Below are positions 59,587-64,000 of a stretch of DNA of 64,000 nucleotides, one piece after another (the stretch's first letter is position 1; the number at the start of each line of letters is the position of its first letter). The position numbers and the translations under genes were made by a program. The DNA is from Kluyvera sp046569695 (lineage in GTDB: Bacteria > Pseudomonadota > Gammaproteobacteria > Enterobacterales > Enterobacteriaceae): assembly GCF_046569695.1 (NCBI RefSeq), contig NZ_JBKHUI010000022.1, forward strand, positions 13,901 through 77,900, given 5' to 3'. Under the pieces are notes generated by a model. It saw nothing but the letters and a program-made list of their open reading frames with translations, did no database searches and was not told the origin of the DNA.

Positions 59587-60366
59587 ATGACTGATTTAAA
59601 GGCAAGCAGCCTGCGTGCGCTGCAGTTGATGGACTTAACTACCCTGAACGAAGACGATACCGACGCGAAAGTGATCGCACTGTGTCATCAGGCGAAAACG
59701 CCGGTGGGCAACACCGCCGCTGTCTGCATCTATCCGCGTTTCATTCCGATTGCGCGTAAAACGCTGAAAGAGCAGGGAACCCCGGACATCCGCATCGCCA
59801 CCGTCACCAACTTCCCGCACGGTAACGACGACATCGACATTGCGCTGGCGGAAACCCGCGCGGCTATCGCCTACGGCGCTGATGAAGTTGACGTGGTCTT
59901 CCCATATCGCGCGCTGATTGCTGGCAACGAGCAGGTTGGTTTTGATCTGGTGAAAGCGTGTAAAGACGCCTGTGCGGCGGCAAACGTGCTGCTGAAAGTG
60001 ATCATCGAAACCGGTGAGCTGAAAGAAGAGCAGCTTATTCGTAAAGCCTCTGAAATTGCCATCAAAGCCGGTGCGGATTTCATCAAAACCTCTACAGGTA
60101 AAGTACCGGTAAACGCGACTCCAGAAAGCGCGCGCATCATGATGGAAGTGATTCGTGATATGGGCGTACAGAAAACCGTGGGCTTCAAGCCAGCGGGCGG
60201 CGTTCGCAGCGCAGAAGACGCACAGCTGTTCCTGTCTATCGCTGACGAGCTGTTCGGTGCGGACTGGGCTGACTCCCGTCACTACCGCTTCGGCGCTTCC
60301 TCTCTGCTGGCTAGCCTGCTGAAGGCGCTGGGCCACGGCGACGGTAAGAGCGCTAGCAGCTATTAA
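59587..60366 (+). CDS. deoC: deoxyribose-phosphate aldolase DeoC
   Basis: A 259-residue class I aldolase splitting 2-deoxyribose 5-phosphate into glyceraldehyde 3-phosphate and acetaldehyde. The Schiff-base Lys is in FIKTSTGK near 167 and the second Lys in VGFKPAGGVR near 201. The start at 59587 after GGAGAG gives the E. coli length; longer frames run through the promoter. First gene of deoCABD. Confidence 0.97.
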   Translation: MTDLKASSLRALQLMDLTTLNEDDTDAKVIALCHQAKTPVGNTAAVCIYPRFIPIARKTLKEQGTPDIRIATVTNFPHGNDDIDIALAETRAAIAYGADEVDVVFPYRALIAGNEQVGFDLVKACKDACAAANVLLKVIIETGELKEEQLIRKASEIAIKAGADFIKTSTGKVPVNATPESARIMMEVIRDMGVQKTVGFKPAGGVRSAEDAQLFLSIADELFGADWADSRHYRFGASSLLASLLKALGHGDGKSASSY

Positions 60367-60375
60367 TGCATTATC

Positions 60376-60445
60376 GTAGCCCGGACGAGGTGCATGTGCG
60401 CCGACTCCGGGATCTCCCCGGCGGCGCTACGCTTGGCCGGGCTAC
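60376..60445. repeat. BIME between deoC and deoA
   Basis: Inverted REPs (TAGCCCGGACGAGG... and GGCGGCGCTACGCTTGG...) lie inside the deo operon and may set differential expression of deoC and deoA. Confidence 0.8.
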
Positions 60446-60503
60446 AGGAACGTAGCGCGGGCTTAAGCCCGCTGCATTTAACCTGATTAATCAGGAGGGT
60501 ACC

Positions 60504-61826
60504 TTGTTTCTCGCTCAAGAAATTATTCGCAAAAAACGTGATGGCCACGCGCTGAGTGATGAAGAAATTCGTTTCTTTATCAACGGCATTCGCGACAACA
60601 CCATCTCTGAAGGGCAGATTGCCGCGCTGGCGATGACCATTTTCTTCCATGATATGAGCATGCCGGAGCGTGTCTCGCTGACCATGGCGATGCGAGATTC
60701 AGGCACCGTCCTGGACTGGAAGAGCCTCAACCTCAACGGCCCGATTGTCGACAAACACTCTACCGGCGGCGTGGGTGACGTAACCTCGCTGATGCTTGGC
60801 CCAATGGTGGCAGCCTGCGGCGGCTATATTCCGATGATCTCCGGTCGCGGCCTCGGCCATACCGGCGGTACGCTCGATAAACTGGAAGCCATTCCGGGCT
60901 TCGACATCTTCCCGGACGACAACCGCTTCCGTGAAATTATTAAAGACGTGGGTGTGGCGATTATTGGGCAGACCAGCTCGCTTGCACCGGCGGACAAACG
61001 TTTTTATGCCACCCGCGACATTACCGCGACGGTGGACTCCATCCCGCTGATCACCGCCTCTATTCTTGCCAAAAAACTGGCGGAAGGTCTTGATGCGCTG
61101 GTGATGGACGTGAAAGTAGGCAGCGGCGCGTTTATGCCAACCTACGAACTCTCTGCGGCGCTGGCTGAAGCCATCGTGGGCGTATCCAACGGCGCGGGCG
61201 TGAAAACCACGGCGCTGCTGACCGATATGAACCAGGTGCTGGCCTCCAGCGCAGGTAACGCCGTAGAAGTGCGCGAAGCCGTGCAGTTCCTGACCGGTGA
61301 ATACCGCAACCCGCGTCTGTTCGACGTCACCATGGCGCTGTGCGTTGAGATGCTTATCTCCGGCAAGCTGGCCAAAGATGACGCAGACGCGCGCGCTAAA
61401 TTGCAGGCCGTGCTCGACAACGGTAAAGCGGCGGAGATCTTTGGCCGCATGGTGGCCGCACAGAAAGGTCCAACCGATTTCGTTGAAAACTATGCGAAAT
61501 ATCTGCCAACGGCGATGCTGAGCAAAGCCGTCTATGCTGATACCGAAGGTTTTGTCAGCGCGATGGACACCCGCGCGCTGGGCATGGCGGTGGTTTCTAT
61601 GGGCGGCGGTCGTCGCCAGGCTTCTGACACCATCGATTACAGCGTTGGCTTTACCGACATGGCCCGTCTGGGCGACAGCGTTGACGGACAGCGTCCGCTG
61701 GCGGTGATCCACGCGAAAGATGAAGCAAGCTGGCAGGACGCGGCGAAGGCCGTGAAAGCGGCAATTAAACTGGACGATAAAGCGCCTGAAATTACGCCAA
61801 CCGTCTATCGTCGCATCACCGAATAG
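60504..61826 (+). CDS. deoA: thymidine phosphorylase DeoA
   Basis: A 440-residue enzyme converting thymidine and phosphate to thymine and deoxyribose 1-phosphate. The family signature SGRGLGHTGGTLDKLE is near residue 113 and KHSTGGVGD near 84. It starts with TTG at 60504, as in E. coli, 10 bases after the AGGAGGG ribosome-binding site. Second gene of the operon, separated from deoC by a REP-containing gap. Confidence 0.97.
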   Translation: MFLAQEIIRKKRDGHALSDEEIRFFINGIRDNTISEGQIAALAMTIFFHDMSMPERVSLTMAMRDSGTVLDWKSLNLNGPIVDKHSTGGVGDVTSLMLGPMVAACGGYIPMISGRGLGHTGGTLDKLEAIPGFDIFPDDNRFREIIKDVGVAIIGQTSSLAPADKRFYATRDITATVDSIPLITASILAKKLAEGLDALVMDVKVGSGAFMPTYELSAALAEAIVGVSNGAGVKTTALLTDMNQVLASSAGNAVEVREAVQFLTGEYRNPRLFDVTMALCVEMLISGKLAKDDADARAKLQAVLDNGKAAEIFGRMVAAQKGPTDFVENYAKYLPTAMLSKAVYADTEGFVSAMDTRALGMAVVSMGGGRRQASDTIDYSVGFTDMARLGDSVDGQRPLAVIHAKDEASWQDAAKAVKAAIKLDDKAPEITPTVYRRITE

Positions 61827-61878
61827 TTATATACTGATCTGATCGCTTTTTTGCAGCGCAAGATGTATGGAGAACAAG

Positions 61879-63102
61879 ATGAAACGTGCATTTATTATGG
61901 TGCTGGACTCCTTTGGGATTGGTGCAACGGAAGACGCAGACCGCTTTGGCGATGTCGGCGCAGATACGATGGGCCACATTGCAGAAGCCTGTGCCAAAGG
62001 CGAAGCTGACAATGGCCGTAAGGGCCCGCTGAATTTGCCTAACCTGACTCGTCTGGGTCTGGTGAAAGCACATGAAGGTTCCACCGGCAAAATTGCTGCC
62101 GGCATGGACGGCAACGCGGAAGTAGTGGGCGCATACGCCTGGGCGCATGAGCTCTCTTCCGGTAAAGATACGCCGTCTGGTCACTGGGAAATCGCCGGCG
62201 TGCCGGTTCTGTTCGACTGGGGTTACTTTAGCGACCACGAAAACAGCTTCCCGCAGGAACTGCTGGATAAACTGGTTAAGCGTGCCAACCTGCCGGGCTA
62301 TCTCGGTAACTGCCACTCTTCCGGTACCGTGATCCTCGATCAGTTGGGCGAAGAGCATATGAAAACCGGCAAGCCGATTTTCTATACCTCTGCCGACTCG
62401 GTGTTCCAGATCGCCTGTCACGAAGAGACCTATGGCCTGGATAAGCTCTACGAGCTGTGCGAAATCGCGCGTGAAGAGCTGACCGAAGGCGGCTACAACA
62501 TTGGCCGCGTTATCGCGCGTCCGTTTGTGGGCGACAAAGCGGGTAACTTCCAGCGTACCGGTAACCGTCACGACCTGGCCGTTGAGCCACCGGCGGCGAC
62601 CGTTCTGCAGAAACTGGTTGATGAAAAACACGGTCACGTGGTTTCCGTCGGTAAGATTGCGGACATCTACGCCAACTGCGGTATCACTAAAAAAGTGAAA
62701 GCCACCGGCCTGGACGCGCTGTTCGATGCCACCATCAAAGAGATGAAGGAAGCGGGTGATGAGACTATCGTCTTCACCAACTTCGTTGACTTCGACTCTT
62801 CATGGGGCCACCGTCGCGATATCGCTGGCTACGCTGCTGGCCTGGAGCTGTTCGACCGCCGTCTGCCGGAGCTGATGGAGCTGGTGGGTGAAGATGACAT
62901 TCTGATCCTCACCGCTGACCACGGCTGCGACCCAAGCTGGACCGGTACTGACCACACCCGTGAGCACATTCCGGTGCTGATCTACGGCCCGAAAGTTAAG
63001 CCGGGTTCGCTGGGTCACCGTGAAACCTTCGCGGATATTGGCCAGACGCTGGCGACCTACTTCGGTACGTCTCCAATGGCGTACGGTAAAAACATGCTGT
63101 GA
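61879..63102 (+). CDS. deoB: phosphopentomutase DeoB
   Basis: A 407-residue alkaline phosphatase-superfamily mutase that interconverts (deoxy)ribose 1- and 5-phosphates. Metal ligands appear in MVLDSFGIGATED near residue 7 and TADHGCDP near 338; the phosphothreonine lies in GKDTPSGHWE near 97. The ATG at 61879 is preceded by ATGGAGAACAAG; an ATG four codons earlier is less well placed. Third gene of the deo operon. Confidence 0.97.
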   Translation: MKRAFIMVLDSFGIGATEDADRFGDVGADTMGHIAEACAKGEADNGRKGPLNLPNLTRLGLVKAHEGSTGKIAAGMDGNAEVVGAYAWAHELSSGKDTPSGHWEIAGVPVLFDWGYFSDHENSFPQELLDKLVKRANLPGYLGNCHSSGTVILDQLGEEHMKTGKPIFYTSADSVFQIACHEETYGLDKLYELCEIAREELTEGGYNIGRVIARPFVGDKAGNFQRTGNRHDLAVEPPAATVLQKLVDEKHGHVVSVGKIADIYANCGITKKVKATGLDALFDATIKEMKEAGDETIVFTNFVDFDSSWGHRRDIAGYAAGLELFDRRLPELMELVGEDDILILTADHGCDPSWTGTDHTREHIPVLIYGPKVKPGSLGHRETFADIGQTLATYFGTSPMAYGKNML

Positions 63103-63159
63103 TTATTTGGGCGGGAGGATTCCCGCCCTTCGTCTATTTGAAAAATAAAGGAAATTACG

Positions 63160-63879
63160 ATGGCTACCCCACATATTAACGCTGAAATGGGCGATTTCGC
63201 TGACGTTGTGCTGATGCCGGGCGACCCGCTGCGTGCGAAGCACATTGCTGAGACTTTCCTCGAAGATGTGCGTGAAGTTAACAACGTTCGCGGCATGTTA
63301 GGTTTCACCGGGACTTACAAAGGCCGTAAGATCTCCGTTATGGGCCACGGTATGGGCATCCCATCCTGCTCCATCTACACCAAAGAGCTGATCACTGACT
63401 TCGGCGTCAAAAAAATCATTCGCGTGGGTTCCTGCGGCGCGGTACGTGCTGATGTGAAACTGCGTGACGTGGTTATCGGCATGGGCGCGTGCACCGACTC
63501 CAAAGTGAACCGTCTGCGCTTCAAAGACCACGACTTCGCCGCTATCGCTGACTTCGGCATGGTACGTGACGCGGTTGATGCAGCTAAAGCGCTGGGCGTT
63601 GATGCTCGCGTTGGTAACATCTTCTCCGCTGACCTGTTCTACACCCCAGATCCAACCATGTTCGACGTGATGGAAAAATACGGCATCCTGGGCGTGGAAA
63701 TGGAAGCGGCAGGTATCTACGGCGTGGCTGCAGAATTCGGTGCGAAAGCGCTGACCATCTGCACCGTATCCGACCATATCCGCACCCACGAGCAGACCAC
63801 TGCCGCTGAACGTCAGACGACCTTCAACGACATGATCAAAATCGCGCTGGAATCTGTTCTGCTGGGCGACAAAGCGTAA
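63160..63879 (+). CDS. deoD: purine nucleoside phosphorylase DeoD
   Basis: A 239-residue hexameric phosphorylase of purine (deoxy)nucleosides. Motifs: VLMPGDPLRAKHIAE near residue 18, VGSCGAVRADVKLRDVVIG near 90, GVEMEAAGIYGVA near 178 and the catalytic Asp204 in VSDHIRTHEQTT. It is 57 bp after deoB with TAAAGGAAA upstream. It closes the operon; an IS end lies 26 bp beyond its stop. Confidence 0.97.
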   Translation: MATPHINAEMGDFADVVLMPGDPLRAKHIAETFLEDVREVNNVRGMLGFTGTYKGRKISVMGHGMGIPSCSIYTKELITDFGVKKIIRVGSCGAVRADVKLRDVVIGMGACTDSKVNRLRFKDHDFAAIADFGMVRDAVDAAKALGVDARVGNIFSADLFYTPDPTMFDVMEKYGILGVEMEAAGIYGVAAEFGAKALTICTVSDHIRTHEQTTAAERQTTFNDMIKIALESVLLGDKA

Positions 63880-63905
63880 GATTGTGCTGTGCCCGGTGGC
63901 GCTTT

Positions 63906-64000
63906 TGTATGACCGGATACATAGGTGACAGATCAGACCGGGAACATAGGTAACACTTTTCAGTCTATCCGGACCACACTCTGGGTTTTCCGGTCGTAGT
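63906..64000. mobile_element. end of an insertion sequence, probably IS481-like, cut by the window end
   Basis: TGTATGACCGGATACATAGG begins a segment unlike the deo backbone. It contains two imperfect direct copies, GGATACATAGGTGACAG and GGGAACATAGGTAACAC, 26 bp apart, the pattern I associate with IS481-family ends. No transposase codons can be read before the window stops, so orientation and family are uncertain. It lies just after CCCGGTGGCGCT, which looks like half of a REP. Confidence 0.5.

Noticed and set aside
60699..61712. Long antisense frame in deoA (also 61816-62637, 51317-52276, 33469-34590)
   Set aside because: These are codon-bias shadows of highly expressed or conserved genes. 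The products are low-complexity and lack start signals.

Overview
The window is a chromosomal segment of a gamma-proteobacterium of the family Enterobacteriaceae. Many genes read almost residue for residue like their Escherichia coli counterparts, and the backbone follows the E. coli order near 98.5-99.6 min: symE-hsdSMR, yjiR-yjiS, yjiA-yjiX-btsT, lgoR-lgoD, tsr, opgB-yjjA-dnaC-dnaT-yjjB-yjjP, yjjQ-bglJ, fhuF, yjjZ, three leucine tRNAs, rsmC, holD-rimI-yjjG, prfC, osmY, ytjA-yjjU-yjjV, yjjW-yjjI, deoCABD. A penicillin G acylase gene that looks very close to the Kluyvera enzyme, plus accessory sugar-acid and aromatic genes, point to Kluyvera or a close relative. That genus call is an inference from remembered protein sequences.

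Region by region. (1) 1-1.7 kb: the end of a carbohydrate operon, with a cut-off gene coupled to a GH105 unsaturated rhamnogalacturonyl hydrolase. (2) 1.8-3.6 kb: GNAT/DUF2164 pair and a TauD-type dioxygenase. (3) 3.7-10.9 kb: the immigration-control island, with SymE and its antisense RNA SymR, a LexA box, and a complete type I restriction-modification operon. (4) 11-17.7 kb: yjiR/yjiS, remnants of a LysE transporter and an AraC regulator, pac, and an aldehyde dehydrogenase. (5) 17.8-22.2 kb: yfaZ-like porin gene, yjiA-yjiX, and the pyruvate transporter btsT. (6) 22.6-30.4 kb: a sugar-acid island holding an orphan solute-binding protein, a second GH105, and a cytosolic GH28 with S-layer-homology-like repeats; then lgoR/lgoD and an Ldh2-type dehydrogenase. 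It sits where E. coli has lgoT. (7) 30.6-38.5 kb: tsr with a FliA promoter, opgB, and the primosome genes dnaT-dnaC with yjjP-yjjB. (8) 38.8-47.2 kb: pobA-pobR, yjjQ-bglJ, a YbaK-type deacylase, an orphan PTS EIIC behind a strong palindromic operator, fhuF, a diguanylate cyclase and yjjZ. (9) 47.2-55.5 kb: tRNA-Leu(CAG) x3, rsmC, an ERIC element with an internal insertion, holD-rimI-yjjG, prfC, osmY, ytjA-yjjU-yjjV. (10) 55.7-64 kb: a CNT nucleoside transporter, the glycyl-radical pair yjjI-yjjW, the deo operon, and the end of an insertion sequence.

How the genes fit together. The GH105 and GH28 enzymes lack signal peptides, so they should finish pectin-derived oligosaccharides in the cytosol. 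LgoD and the Ldh2-type enzyme would oxidise sugar acids. The CNT transporter plus DeoC/A/B/D form a nucleoside uptake and catabolism module, with a deoP2-like promoter carrying two CRP-like sites 53 bp apart. BIME/REP palindromes separate many transcription units.

The most unusual items are the GH28-SLH fusion in a Gram-negative cytosolic enzyme, the ERIC element carrying a roughly 71-bp three-hairpin insertion, the decayed LysE/AraC pair next to pac, the orphan EIIC with a double AACCGGTT operator, and an IS end that seems to interrupt a REP after deoD. I found no CRISPR array, prophage, or convincing wholly new multigene system.
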